From CBDATA01 sp965215615 (GTDB lineage Bacteria > Acidobacteriota > Vicinamibacteria > Marinacidobacterales > Marinacidobacteraceae): 64,000 nt of DNA. The stretch covers positions 1,178,001-1,242,000 of the forward strand of contig OZ244068.1 in NCBI GenBank assembly GCA_965215615.1. The letters run 5' to 3'. Below, piece after piece: positions 32,477 to 41,661 of this stretch; the first letter of the stretch is position 1; each line of letters begins with the position of its first letter. The notes under the pieces are model-generated. The model made no database searches. It was not told the DNA's origin and worked only from the letters and a program-made list of their open reading frames with translations. The translations under genes and the position numbers were made by a program.

Positions 32477-35244
32477 TGCAGGTTTCTGCGGGTGAGCGCC
32501 TGGTCGTACCACATGAGGAGCTTCGGATCCTCGTGGAGGGCGTTCCGCGGAATCTTGTCTCCTACGGCGAGGATGGTCGCGTCGTCCTTTTTCTGCCAGC
32601 ACTCCCGGAAACCGGCGCGGACCGCTTCGAGACGGACCGTGCGGAGATGCCGGGTCTCATCCGATGCGTACCGTCGGAATTCGCGGAGGAGTGCCCGCTG
32701 GCGAAGCATTTCCAATTCCGGCGCTTTCGTTGCGTCCGGGGGATACCAGCGGTGATTCGCCTTGTGCCGTAGCTCGCTGGCTTCCTTGGGCAGTTTCCTG
32801 AGATTCTTGAAGGTCGTGGAGAGCCAGGAGTGGATTAGGCCGGGCACCGGGCCATCGCCTTCGTAGCAGAGGAAGTTCTCTTCGAGCAGGCGCGAGAGTT
32901 CGAGCTGGGTCTCGTGCTTGGCCCAACCACCGATCTCGCGGATGAAGTTCGGGTGAAGCTCCTGGAAGGTCTGCGGTTTCCGCTTGAGTTCGGAACGCAG
33001 CCAGCGGATCGCGGTTTCCTCGTCTCGCACGACGACGTTCGGCTCGAAAATTCCTTGTGCCCGGAAACGGCGCGTGTCGTAGCGGGGAACCTGCTCGGGC
33101 AGGAAGAACATCCCGTCACGCTCGGGGTAACGCTTGCGGAGCCCGGCGTAGAAATCCGTGGCCGAAAGCGGAACGCTGACTCCGCGCTGGACGTGGAACG
33201 CCACCATGCGGTCGAAGAGCAGAAAGTCCTGCCGCTCCTGCATGACTTCGCTGCGGCCTTCCCGGTCGGCGAAGACAGGCAGGCGAGCGAGGTGGGCTTC
33301 GACGAACTCCCAGGCCCCGCCTTCGGTTCCCCCGACGACGCGGAAGCGCTCTTCCAGTCCACCGTTCGGTTTGTAGGCAGAGATGACGAGATCCTGCTTG
33401 GCAGCGGTGTTGACCGCTTGCTGAAAGGATTTTTGTTTTTTATCCAGTGTGCGGACATCGGCAACGATGAAGCCGGCTGCGCGCATGGCATCCTGGATGG
33501 AATTCCAGACGGCGTTTCTGGAGTTGTGAAAGACAACGGTGATCCAGCGACCCGGCTTGAGAACTCTTCGATATTCCTCGAAACACTGCTCCATCAGGTG
33601 TTTGTAGTCGAGGATTTCCTTGTTTCGAACTCGATCCACGATGGCCTCGGGTGCAGCCTGCGTAAGGACACCGTGCCACGACTCGACGAGGAAATTCAGG
33701 TCCGCGTAGTAGATATTTTCTCCGAAAGGGGGATCCGTGAATATGTAGTCCACGGAGTTTTTGGGCAGATTCAAAGAGGCGCAGTCTCCGGTAGACGCGA
33801 CGACGGGAGATTTCGCTGGTCCCACCGCCAAGGCTTTGGCCATTCGATGTAGCTTGCCACGGAGGATGTACCACGGATTTACTTCGGCGACTTGAGAAGA
33901 GATATATAAGACTCCAGATAAATATTGGTTAACGTGTGAGTAATGTGTGGGACTGTAACGATTGAGTGTCGACATTCCCCACACTGCCTGTTCGATGAGA
34001 AACAGCAAGGCGTGTCGAAGTCGAGGATTTTCTTCGGATGTCACTCGATGCCACACAGAGGCGAGAGCGTGTGCTGCCCGTGGCAGGAACATATGGCGTA
34101 CAGCGCGGGTGTTCGTGGTTCGCATGCGGCCCACGCGCGTCATCTGGCAGTCGGGCAGTTCTGCTTCCGGAATCTCGGCAGGGAGGGGAAGCGCGTTGAT
34201 GCGTTGAAGCAGCTCCAGGTCTTCGGGGTTGGGCTTCTTCTCGAATTTGTCCACGCCATAGTTGATCAGGGCGGGTTTGCGCAGTGGCCTGCGTCCGGTT
34301 TGGCCGGTTGCCGAATCCAGGAAAGTCTCGAACCGAAGATCCATTTTTTCTTTCGTGTTCCTGACTTCGCACTTAGGACATGGGATCGTCTTTCGAATGG
34401 CTTTCGTTTCCGCATCCATGGCCTCCTCGAGGAAAACAATCTCGGCACCGCAATCCGGACACGCGAACACCTCGCTCCACACCGTGTAGTTGATGCGCGC
34501 TTTCGTCCCGTCGGTGTGGCGGGTTTCGTACATCCACCCGACTTCTTCTTCCACTTCGTCCAGCAGCTTCTGCGCGGCATCGGCAAACTCCTTGACATCG
34601 AACGGGATGTTGTAGTTGGCCGCGATGAAGGTGGCCGCGGGGGAGAGGTCGCCGAGGATGGCCCGGCGCGCTCCCCATTCGGGAAGCTCGCGCCCGGCGG
34701 CGGCCCATTCGGCTTCCAGTTTCTTCCGATACTCCGGAGGCGCGCTGCCGCACCACTGCGCCGCAACGCCGGTCATTCCGGAACCGCAGAAGCCATCGAG
34801 CACCAGATCGCCCGGCTTCGTGTAGTGGAGGATGGAGGGGACGATGGCGAGGTGCGGCACCTTGGTGTGGTACCCGTGTGCCCGGTAGAGGGCATCCGTC
34901 TTGCCGACGCTCACGTCCACCGCGAAGGGCTCGCGGTGGTACGGCTCCTCGGGATCGTAAGGATGCCCGTGGAACCGCACGAACTCTTCGAGGAACGGGT
35001 TTGGACACGCGGTATACCACGGCGGATCGGAAAGCCGCAGGATGTCTTCGTCGCTGCCCTTCGGAAAGTCGGGGCGCGTCCGCAGTTCGGGGAGCAACTC
35101 CCGCAGGCGCTGGAGGTAGTGCTCCCGCCGCTCGTCCTCGGAAGCGAAAGTCCGCCCCAGGCACTTCACCGGGCCGCTCTCCGGTTTCGGTTTCGTGGAT
35201 TGGTCAGTCGCGAGGAGCTTCCCCGACTCCGGGCTTCGTGTCAC
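32473..35244 (-). CDS. pglX: BREX type 3-like DNA methyltransferase PglX
   Basis: In BREX the methyltransferase marks host DNA so that unmodified phage DNA can be recognised. The 923-residue product has an SAM-binding LVLDGFCGSGMTG at 147-159, a zinc ribbon (CPDC 252-255, CPKC 279-282), and the catalytic DPPF at 494-497 followed by GENIYYADLNFLVESWHG, typical of N6-adenine enzymes of this group. A second DPPW occurs at 73-76. The C-terminal 300 residues carry no clear motif and may select target or partner. GTG 35244 overlaps the previous stop as GTGA. The target sequence cannot be predicted. Confidence 0.85.
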   Translation of the reverse strand: MTRSPESGKLLATDQSTKPKPESGPVKCLGRTFASEDERREHYLQRLRELLPELRTRPDFPKGSDEDILRLSDPPWYTACPNPFLEEFVRFHGHPYDPEEPYHREPFAVDVSVGKTDALYRAHGYHTKVPHLAIVPSILHYTKPGDLVLDGFCGSGMTGVAAQWCGSAPPEYRKKLEAEWAAAGRELPEWGARRAILGDLSPAATFIAANYNIPFDVKEFADAAQKLLDEVEEEVGWMYETRHTDGTKARINYTVWSEVFACPDCGAEIVFLEEAMDAETKAIRKTIPCPKCEVRNTKEKMDLRFETFLDSATGQTGRRPLRKPALINYGVDKFEKKPNPEDLELLQRINALPLPAEIPEAELPDCQMTRVGRMRTTNTRAVRHMFLPRAAHALASVWHRVTSEENPRLRHALLFLIEQAVWGMSTLNRYSPTHYSHVNQYLSGVLYISSQVAEVNPWYILRGKLHRMAKALAVGPAKSPVVASTGDCASLNLPKNSVDYIFTDPPFGENIYYADLNFLVESWHGVLTQAAPEAIVDRVRNKEILDYKHLMEQCFEEYRRVLKPGRWITVVFHNSRNAVWNSIQDAMRAAGFIVADVRTLDKKQKSFQQAVNTAAKQDLVISAYKPNGGLEERFRVVGGTEGGAWEFVEAHLARLPVFADREGRSEVMQERQDFLLFDRMVAFHVQRGVSVPLSATDFYAGLRKRYPERDGMFFLPEQVPRYDTRRFRAQGIFEPNVVVRDEETAIRWLRSELKRKPQTFQELHPNFIREIGGWAKHETQLELSRLLEENFLCYEGDGPVPGLIHSWLSTTFKNLRKLPKEASELRHKANHRWYPPDATKAPELEMLRQRALLREFRRYASDETRHLRTVRLEAVRAGFRECWQKKDDATILAVGDKIPRNALHEDPKLLMWYDQALTRRNLQ

Positions 35245-37076
35245 GGAGCGTCTGATCCTTTCCGCTGGAGCCGTTCCGCCCGGATCGCTGCGCCGGCCTC
35301 GGTGAGCACATATCGCTGGTCGGGCGCACGAGGGCGACCCGGATTCGTCATCCGCACGATTCCGGCATCGAGCAGCGGTTGCAGGTGGGTGCGCTTGAAG
35401 TAGGAGCGGTGTGACGCGCCCAGCCGCTCCATGAGCTCGGCCATGCTCTGCGGGGTCTCGCAGGCACCCACGATCTGAAGTTGTGGGTTCGTCAGCGCCG
35501 ACCCGGTCCCTGCCCGAGTGGCCCAGGTAGCCTGATTTTCGCTTACTTGGTCACTCCCCGAGTGACCAAGTAGCTCCTGCCCACAGCTTGCTTGGTCACT
35601 CCTGGAGTGACCAAGTAGTTCCCGCAGATGTCTGGCGGGCCGGTAGTGACCCTCGGCGATCTCCTCAAAGAGCTGCTGGTTCACGAGGCGAGCCGCCGCC
35701 ACGCTCGCCTCTTTACGGGTTACGCCGGCGATGACCTGTAGATCCGACAGCGGAAGAGAGGTCCTTCCAACTGCGTAATCCACCATCCGGGCTTCGGTGT
35801 CGTCAAGGTCCACTCCCAGCCGCTGCTCGAACGCCTGCCGTCGTTCTGCGAGCGATACCTGCTCCAGGACCAGCTCGAATCGCTTCCTTCGTCTGTTGTT
35901 CACGATCCGGGGTGGCGGACGGTCCAGTTTCCGCCAGTTGCCGAACATGTCGCGCAACCCCCAGCCGGCGTTTTCGGACATTCCGATCCGGCGGAAAGCC
36001 AGCACGACCCGCGGGTTTCGCTGCTCCTTCTCCCCCGGCTCCAGCAGGTGGGAAGGAGCAACGAAGGCATCTCCCGGATTTCGGAAGATGATCTGATTCG
36101 GGAAATGGAGGATCTCCGGGTTCCGGCCATGGTCCGAATAGTCCTGGTGCATGATGAGGTTGATCATGGCTTCACGGATCGCGACGAAGTCGGGTGGCGT
36201 GTCGTCCCGGCGAAGCGTGTACGGATCCACCCGGAAGGGGTATTCGGCGATTCGCGGATACCAGGTTTCGACAAGAGAACGCCAGGTGAGGATCAGGTTG
36301 TCATCCATGACCAGGCGATCGAACCAGCGGTCTCCAGTGGCGATTTCATCCCGCGGCATTCCGAAACGCTGGCAGTCCACGACGGGCCGGGGAAGCAACG
36401 AGCGAAACGCTCCGGCAGTTCCGAACAGCAGGACCGCCGCCCGCGTCGAGACGAGTCGCCCCTGGTCGTCGTCCAACAGGCCCAGTTCCCGCAGGAATTC
36501 CAGGTCGTTAAGCCGTTTGAGCGGACGGTTGTCGGTACGTGCCTCGTACACAGCGCGGTACCACCGCAGGCTGTCCTCGTCGAACGCCCGGTCCGGATCG
36601 AGAGGCACCGGCTGGCTTTCCCACCGCTCGGCGGCCGCGTCCACGAGGAAGCGGTCGCGCTCGGCATCAGTGAGCCGGACATCGCTTCCTCCGCTGCGGA
36701 CGAAGGCGCGCCGGATGTCGCCGTCGAGGAATACCGGCTTTTCGGACCGGTGGGCTTCGGGGACGTGGAAGATGAGCAGATCCTTGCCCCCGTGGCGCGC
36801 GAGTTGTTCCCGGACGGGGAGTAGCACGCTGATCTTGTTTCGTTGGCGAAGGGTGCTCAGGAAATCGCCCTGCACCTTGTCCACATCGAGCACGCCGACG
36901 ACTTCGAGCCCCCCATCGGCCTCGCGAACCCCGAAGACGAGCCGTCCGCCTTCGGTGTTCGCGAAAGCGGAGACCGTTTCGTATGCGTTCCCTGGAACCT
37001 CGCGGCGAGCCTCTTTGAACTCGATGTCGCGCCACTCGTAGGAACCGAGCAGTTTCGCGAGTTCCTGCTGCGTCAC
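35241..37076 (-). CDS. AlbA/Schlafen-domain regulator with HATPase-like core and winged helix
   Basis: The 611-residue product has an N-terminal AlbA_2 domain (DIEFKEARREV, VSAFANTEGGRLVFGV), a GHKL/HATPase-like middle with AIREAMINLIMHQDYSDHG, a repeat-bearing linker (two 15-residue units with ELLGHSxSDQ), and a C-terminal winged helix (MAELMERLGASHRSYFKR). Proteins of this build are usually transcriptional regulators. It stands between brxC and pglX, four bases after brxC, and its GTG-start neighbour pglX overlaps it. It occupies an operon slot where BREX-3 loci normally have none, while the helicase is absent. It may control the operon or be an added defence part. Confidence 0.8.
   Translation of the reverse strand: MTQQELAKLLGSYEWRDIEFKEARREVPGNAYETVSAFANTEGGRLVFGVREADGGLEVVGVLDVDKVQGDFLSTLRQRNKISVLLPVREQLARHGGKDLLIFHVPEAHRSEKPVFLDGDIRRAFVRSGGSDVRLTDAERDRFLVDAAAERWESQPVPLDPDRAFDEDSLRWYRAVYEARTDNRPLKRLNDLEFLRELGLLDDDQGRLVSTRAAVLLFGTAGAFRSLLPRPVVDCQRFGMPRDEIATGDRWFDRLVMDDNLILTWRSLVETWYPRIAEYPFRVDPYTLRRDDTPPDFVAIREAMINLIMHQDYSDHGRNPEILHFPNQIIFRNPGDAFVAPSHLLEPGEKEQRNPRVVLAFRRIGMSENAGWGLRDMFGNWRKLDRPPPRIVNNRRRKRFELVLEQVSLAERRQAFEQRLGVDLDDTEARMVDYAVGRTSLPLSDLQVIAGVTRKEASVAAARLVNQQLFEEIAEGHYRPARHLRELLGHSRSDQASCGQELLGHSGSDQVSENQATWATRAGTGSALTNPQLQIVGACETPQSMAELMERLGASHRSYFKRTHLQPLLDAGIVRMTNPGRPRAPDQRYVLTEAGAAIRAERLQRKGSDAP
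35545..35615. repeat. 45-base direct repeat of palindromes inside the AlbA-type gene
   Basis: Two near-perfect palindromes lie 45 bases apart: ACTTGGTCACTC/GAGTGACCAAGT (35545-35571, 3-base centre) and CTTGGTCACTCC/GGAGTGACCAAG (35591-35615, 1-base centre). A degenerate third copy with a one-base shift is at 35513-35530. They encode the repeated ELLGHSxSDQ peptide, so the repeat number could change by whole 15-residue units. Confidence 0.8.
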
Positions 37077-37080
37077 CGTT

Positions 37081-40000
37081 TCACTCCAGGACGATGCGGA
37101 CTTTCCCGGGAGATCGCCCTTGGGTCAGATCCCGAACGTACCCGTCCATCCGCTCTCGTAGTTGATCGGGGGTCGCCGGGACTCCTCCGGGGAACAGGGC
37201 CTTTGCCATCAATTCCCGGGTGGTCGTGACTTTTTCGAGACCCCGCAGGGCGGACCGGATCGCTTCGATCAGCGAGTCTTGGGATCTCCGGGGAAGTTGC
37301 CGGGATTCGAGCGTTTTGATGAATGCGTCGATCGCGGCCTGCTGTTCGGTGGAGAGCAGCGTCCGACTCTTCTGGACGATGGGATCTCCAAGACTTGTCA
37401 ACAGGGTTTCGATCCAGCGAGTAACGAGCTGATCGAGATCCCGTTCGAGATTGTCGAGGCTCGACTCCACCGCAACCGTAACCGTGGATTCTGCCCCGAT
37501 GCGGAAGGAGCAGTGAGGACAGATCGGGTTCTTCTCGAAGTCCTGGGAAGTTGGCCCCGCGCACTCCCGCAGGCCCCTCAGGCCCGACTCGATGTCCACG
37601 AGATCCTGCCGCCGCAGCAGTTCGATTTCGGCAAGCCGCGAGAGCGTCCGCAGTCGTTCGTGCCGGAGGAGTTCGTCCCGTCGCGCCGCTTCCTTGGATC
37701 CCAGCCGCGCCTGACGATGGGCGGTCAGATACAGAGCCTCGTAGTCCTTCCGGAGTGCTCCGAGTCGGGTCTGGAAATCCCGGTGGAATGTCGGGTCGGT
37801 CCGATTCGCCGGCTGGCGGGCCGCAGTCAGGAATTCCTGCTGGGCCTTGCGGGCGGGAGCGATCCAGGAATGGTCCGCTGGCAGCGCGAAGAGTGCCTCG
37901 GAAAGCCAGGCGGCCGTTCGCTGAAACAGCATGGCGAGGCGGGAGATTGCATCCACTTCGGTTCGCGCGGCGAGTCCGGATTCGTGAGCCTTCACCGCAT
38001 CCGCTTCGTGGCGAAAGTTCTTGAACTTCGCCGGTGTGTTGAAGACCTGGAGGGATTCGAGAAATGCCCTGGTTTTCCCCACCGCCTCGTCGAGGCTCTC
38101 TGCTTCTCCTGCCTCAAAGAGGCTTTCGCCCCAAAGCAGGACTCGCCGGTGGATCGCTTCTCCGGCTCGGGCCAGAGCCTCGACCTGCTCCGCGATGGCT
38201 TTCTGGATTTGCTGGACGGCTTCGTTTCTGGCCTTCGTTACCTGAAGTGCCACCCCGGCGGGCAGGCCCAGCATCTCCACGAGCGCCGTGATGCCGGGGA
38301 GGTTCCAGTCCTTGGGGCGGGCGAAGTGCTGGAAGGCCCGTAACTCGGACAAAGGAGTGACCGCAAGGTCGGAGAGGTTCAGCGCGTCACATTTGCGGCC
38401 GCCCGGCAGCGTCAGAACCACGTGTCCGGAGTGGACGAGGGCGGCCAGCAGCACGACGACCCAATCCGGCTCGAGCCGCATGCCGCCGTGATCGAAATAC
38501 TCGACATCCCGCACTTTCTCGACCAGTACTTCATCCCTGCCCACGACTTGTGCCGCGGGTTTGGCGTGCAGGATTTCCAGCACGGCTTTCGCGTAGCGAG
38601 ACGAATCCGGCCGAATGTCTCCTCCCACCAGGAGTTCAAGCCCGGCGAGGATCGCCCGGGCCTGACGGGTCGGCTGCCGCCCGGCGATCATTCCCAGAGC
38701 GTCCCGGGCCGCTTGTTCGCGACTGTCCTTCGTGATGAGAACACCGAAGGTCGGGTAATCCGGAGCGGTGTCGCGAAAATGTGCTTCGAGGCAGATCGGA
38801 GCAACGGCATGCACCACGTCGGAGAAGGGGATGCGCTCCTCGGGATTGGTACCCGAGAGGTTTCGGATGGAACGTCCTCTCGCCCATGCGCCCATCTTCG
38901 CATTCCGCCCCGCGCAGGTCACGTGGTAGCAGTCGAGCATGTTTTTTCGCAGGAGTACCCCAAGCTCCCGGAGGGACTCCTCGGCCTTGTCCTGGTAGAT
39001 CCGCTTGTGAGCACCGGACGACTGCGCCGCGAGGGCCTCCGCTCCGGCGAAGCGGGCGATCGCCTCCCGAAGCCCTTCGGCCGTGAGGTCGAGGCGGAAA
39101 AACACCTCGTCAGCCTTCTTCTCGTCGGTGAAGCGGGGAGGTTCGAACGGTTGCAGGAAGTAGAGGTAGAAGTCGCGGGGAGGGGCTGCGGTCGAACGTT
39201 CGTTGGGAGCTCCGAAGAAGAGATAGCCGGGGCGCTCCGTGTTCCGCTCGGCCCAGGTCAACTGGTGCTCCCATATCCGGAACCCGGGCACATGGGCTTC
39301 ATCCTCCCGGACGTCCATGAGCCGGATCAGCGCCCGGTAGTAGTAGCGGTCGAGCTGGGAATGGTCGAGACTTTCGGCGCGCGCTTTGATCAGGGCATCG
39401 AAGTCGTCCGTCTTGCGGAGATCCAGGTAGTACTGGCCGTTCCGGGGATTTTCGGTGATGAACTGGCCGCTGACCGTGCGGTGGATTTCGCGCACTGCCG
39501 TCGCGACCATGGTCTCGAGGTCCAGCGCCGGATCCCCCCCGAGTTCTTCGACACCGGGCTGGTAGAGGCAAAGCGCGTCCCGAAGTTCGGCGGGGGCGGC
39601 TCCGATGCTCGCGTGGATGTCTCCGGTTGTCAGCCGATGGACCGAGAGGGCGTGGATGATCCGGATCGCGAGAGGCTCGTATTGCCGACGGGAGTAGGCA
39701 TTCCGGACCCGGGATTCGAGGACTTCACTACAGCGGATGACCTCCCGAATGTCGGGAATGGCTCGAAACGAAGCGTTTGCGGTCAAGGTCTCCCAATAGC
39801 TGTCGTAGGCCACGAGGCCAGGCTCGGATTCGGGAACTTCGACATCGAGCATCGCCGCCATCGCCAGCGAGAACGTCTTCAGGACTTCCCGCTTCTCCAC
39901 GACGGCAAGCCGCTCGAAGGTCCTGATGAAGTCCGGGTGGATGGGAAAGAGGGCGACGTACTCGTCAAGCGATTCGTTGAGGCGGCCGTAGAACTTCCCG

Positions 40001-40830
40001 AATGGTTCGAGGTGTTGCCGGATTCGCGCTCGCTGCTCCGGGGTCTTCTTGAGGAGCCGTTCAGCTACCACGTACTGAACATCGGTTCGGGCGATCAGCA
40101 CCTGCTCGAACCGGTCCCTGACCCGGCGGACGGAATCGGCGGCGAACGCGAAGCGTTGGCTGTCGAAGATGGCTTCCTGCACTCCGGCCACGAACCGCAG
40201 GCGCAAACCGGAGCAGCTCTCCGCGAGTTCGCGGAGGAAGTTCAGGTCGAGGATGAGTTCCTGGTCCTTGCGGGAGCGGAGGAAGTCCAGCAGTTCGTCC
40301 ACGACCAGGAGCAGCCCCTGGTCCGGGAAACGCTCGTGGAAAGCCGCCATCATTTCCTCGAGACACCGCTTGTTGTTCGGAACCGCATCGGCATCGGGAA
40401 ACGCGTAGGCGACTCCCAGTTCATCGAGGCGGCGCTCGAGTTCTCCCACGAGAATCTCGCGGAGCGGCATTCCGGTAGCACCGATCTCCGTTCGCGCAAC
40501 CTGGAAGCGGCCGGCGACCTGGGTGATGGCTTCCCTGACTTCGGGATTCGTGAGCGAGGCGGCCAGGTCCGCGTTCTCGGCGACAGACGAGAGCACCGCC
40601 ATCAGGTGGGATTTGCCAGTTCCGTAATTGCCGACGACCAGCAGTCCCTTGTGATCCGCCGGATTCTCGAACTGGATCTGCGGAATGGCGAGACCGACCA
40701 GCGTGGATGCGAGGTCGGGCGAGATGACGAAGGACTCGACGAGATTTCGGGCGTTTTCTGCGTCGCTTGCATCCCGGAGCTGGATGACCGACTCGATTGG
40801 CTCGAACTGGACGAGATCGCGGTACTTCAT
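37081..40830 (-). CDS. brxC: BREX ATPase BrxC (DUF6079-like)
   Basis: BrxC is the large AAA-like ATPase of BREX. The 1249-residue product starts MKYRDLVQFEPIES, has a P-loop GNYGTGKS at 67-74 and Walker B LLLVVDELLDFLRS around 173-186, which fit the DUF6079/BrxC group of type 3 loci. The rest is mostly helical, with a CPHC zinc-like pair near the C-terminus. ATG 40830 overlaps the brxF stop as ATGA. The frame is open further upstream, but that part lies on top of brxF and is not conserved. It is followed four bases later by the AlbA-type gene. Confidence 0.88.
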   Translation of the reverse strand: MKYRDLVQFEPIESVIQLRDASDAENARNLVESFVISPDLASTLVGLAIPQIQFENPADHKGLLVVGNYGTGKSHLMAVLSSVAENADLAASLTNPEVREAITQVAGRFQVARTEIGATGMPLREILVGELERRLDELGVAYAFPDADAVPNNKRCLEEMMAAFHERFPDQGLLLVVDELLDFLRSRKDQELILDLNFLRELAESCSGLRLRFVAGVQEAIFDSQRFAFAADSVRRVRDRFEQVLIARTDVQYVVAERLLKKTPEQRARIRQHLEPFGKFYGRLNESLDEYVALFPIHPDFIRTFERLAVVEKREVLKTFSLAMAAMLDVEVPESEPGLVAYDSYWETLTANASFRAIPDIREVIRCSEVLESRVRNAYSRRQYEPLAIRIIHALSVHRLTTGDIHASIGAAPAELRDALCLYQPGVEELGGDPALDLETMVATAVREIHRTVSGQFITENPRNGQYYLDLRKTDDFDALIKARAESLDHSQLDRYYYRALIRLMDVREDEAHVPGFRIWEHQLTWAERNTERPGYLFFGAPNERSTAAPPRDFYLYFLQPFEPPRFTDEKKADEVFFRLDLTAEGLREAIARFAGAEALAAQSSGAHKRIYQDKAEESLRELGVLLRKNMLDCYHVTCAGRNAKMGAWARGRSIRNLSGTNPEERIPFSDVVHAVAPICLEAHFRDTAPDYPTFGVLITKDSREQAARDALGMIAGRQPTRQARAILAGLELLVGGDIRPDSSRYAKAVLEILHAKPAAQVVGRDEVLVEKVRDVEYFDHGGMRLEPDWVVVLLAALVHSGHVVLTLPGGRKCDALNLSDLAVTPLSELRAFQHFARPKDWNLPGITALVEMLGLPAGVALQVTKARNEAVQQIQKAIAEQVEALARAGEAIHRRVLLWGESLFEAGEAESLDEAVGKTRAFLESLQVFNTPAKFKNFRHEADAVKAHESGLAARTEVDAISRLAMLFQRTAAWLSEALFALPADHSWIAPARKAQQEFLTAARQPANRTDPTFHRDFQTRLGALRKDYEALYLTAHRQARLGSKEAARRDELLRHERLRTLSRLAEIELLRRQDLVDIESGLRGLRECAGPTSQDFEKNPICPHCSFRIGAESTVTVAVESSLDNLERDLDQLVTRWIETLLTSLGDPIVQKSRTLLSTEQQAAIDAFIKTLESRQLPRRSQDSLIEAIRSALRGLEKVTTTRELMAKALFPGGVPATPDQLRERMDGYVRDLTQGRSPGKVRIVLE

Positions 40831-41345
40831 GGCTGGCTGCTTTCCATGCCGGTTTCGAGAGAGATCAGCACCAGGTCTTCGGTTGGGTAGGCCCGATGTT
40901 CCGGATGCCCCGGCGTTGCGCACCTGAGGAGTCCGCCGGAAACGGAACCGGGCCATGAAGCGATGATCGCCTGATCGCGTGAAAGCCCCTGGAGCAGGGC
41001 GAGGGGGTTCGACTGCAGTTGCGGTTCGAAGAGCACTTCGAGATTGTCGAGCAGGGCCGGCTCTCCCGCAGCGGCCAAGGTGTCGCGGGTGATTTCCAGA
41101 ACGCGCAGCGGCCGCTCCTTCATGGGAACGTCGAGGAGTCGCCGGGATAGTTCGATGCCCAGATTCACCGGATCACGGCCGGTTCGTTTGCCGACTTCCC
41201 GAAGGCAGCGGCTCTTTCCTGCGCCTCGCGGCCCGACGAGCAACACGAGTCGATGGCGCAGGAGAGGAAGTTCCGGAATTCGGGCGAGTACTTGTTGAGC
41301 GGCTTCGGCCGTCTGATGCTGAAGAAGGGGAGGCATCAATTCCAT
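40827..41345 (-). CDS. brxF: BREX-3 P-loop protein BrxF
   Basis: The 172-residue product has a P-loop GPRGAGKS at 38-45 and little else recognisable, which is what BrxF, the small ATPase specific to type 3 BREX, looks like. It is the first core BREX gene here and overlaps brxC. The ATG at 41345 lies 22 bases after the higA-like stop, so the HTH protein and brxF probably share a transcript. Size, motif and position all agree. No other gene of this kind would be expected in front of brxC. Confidence 0.82.
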   Translation of the reverse strand: MELMPPLLQHQTAEAAQQVLARIPELPLLRHRLVLLVGPRGAGKSRCLREVGKRTGRDPVNLGIELSRRLLDVPMKERPLRVLEITRDTLAAAGEPALLDNLEVLFEPQLQSNPLALLQGLSRDQAIIASWPGSVSGGLLRCATPGHPEHRAYPTEDLVLISLETGMESSQP

Positions 41346-41367
41346 GGGAAGGGGCGGAGAGTATCCG

Positions 41368-41628
41368 CTACCGGTGTCGTTTCCTGTCCGGTCTTTGAAG
41401 ATCGTACGTGGCTTGCCGGCGTAGCCAGAACTCAGCGTTGGACCACCCGGCTTTTTCGAGCTGAATCGCCATCTCCGGGGGAATTGCCGCGTGGCCGTTC
41501 AGAACTCGCGAAAGGGTATGACGGGCTATGTCCAGGAGCTGCGCTGCCTCGGTCACGCGCAACCCGAGCGGGTTCAGGCAGTTTTCGCGAATGCTGCGAC
41601 CAGGGTGCGGAGGATTGCTCAAGGGCAT
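41368..41628 (-). CDS. higA: HigA-like XRE antitoxin/regulator without a toxin partner
   Basis: The 86-residue product matches the HigA addiction-module antitoxin closely: HPGRSIRENCLNPLGLRVTE, QLLDIARHTLSRVLNG, AIPPEMAIQLEKAG and AEFWLRRQATYDL. HigA normally follows a HigB toxin gene, but none fits in the 33 bases between this ATG and the upstream symporter stop, and none lies between it and brxF. An orphan HigA at the head of a BREX operon most likely acts as its repressor, the role other XRE or WYL proteins play in BREX loci. That is an inference. Confidence 0.85.
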   Translation of the reverse strand: MPLSNPPHPGRSIRENCLNPLGLRVTEAAQLLDIARHTLSRVLNGHAAIPPEMAIQLEKAGWSNAEFWLRRQATYDLQRPDRKRHR

Positions 41629-41661
41629 GGTTTCAGTGGACTGTCCTGTGGGGAGCGAACC

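Noticed and set aside
35545..35615. Palindromic repeats considered as a CRISPR or REP array
   Set aside because: Only two good copies at fixed 45-base spacing, within an intact coding frame and without variable spacers.
41629..41661. HigB toxin gene next to the HigA-like gene
   Set aside because: The 33 bases cannot hold a gene, and the other side has only 22 bases before brxF.
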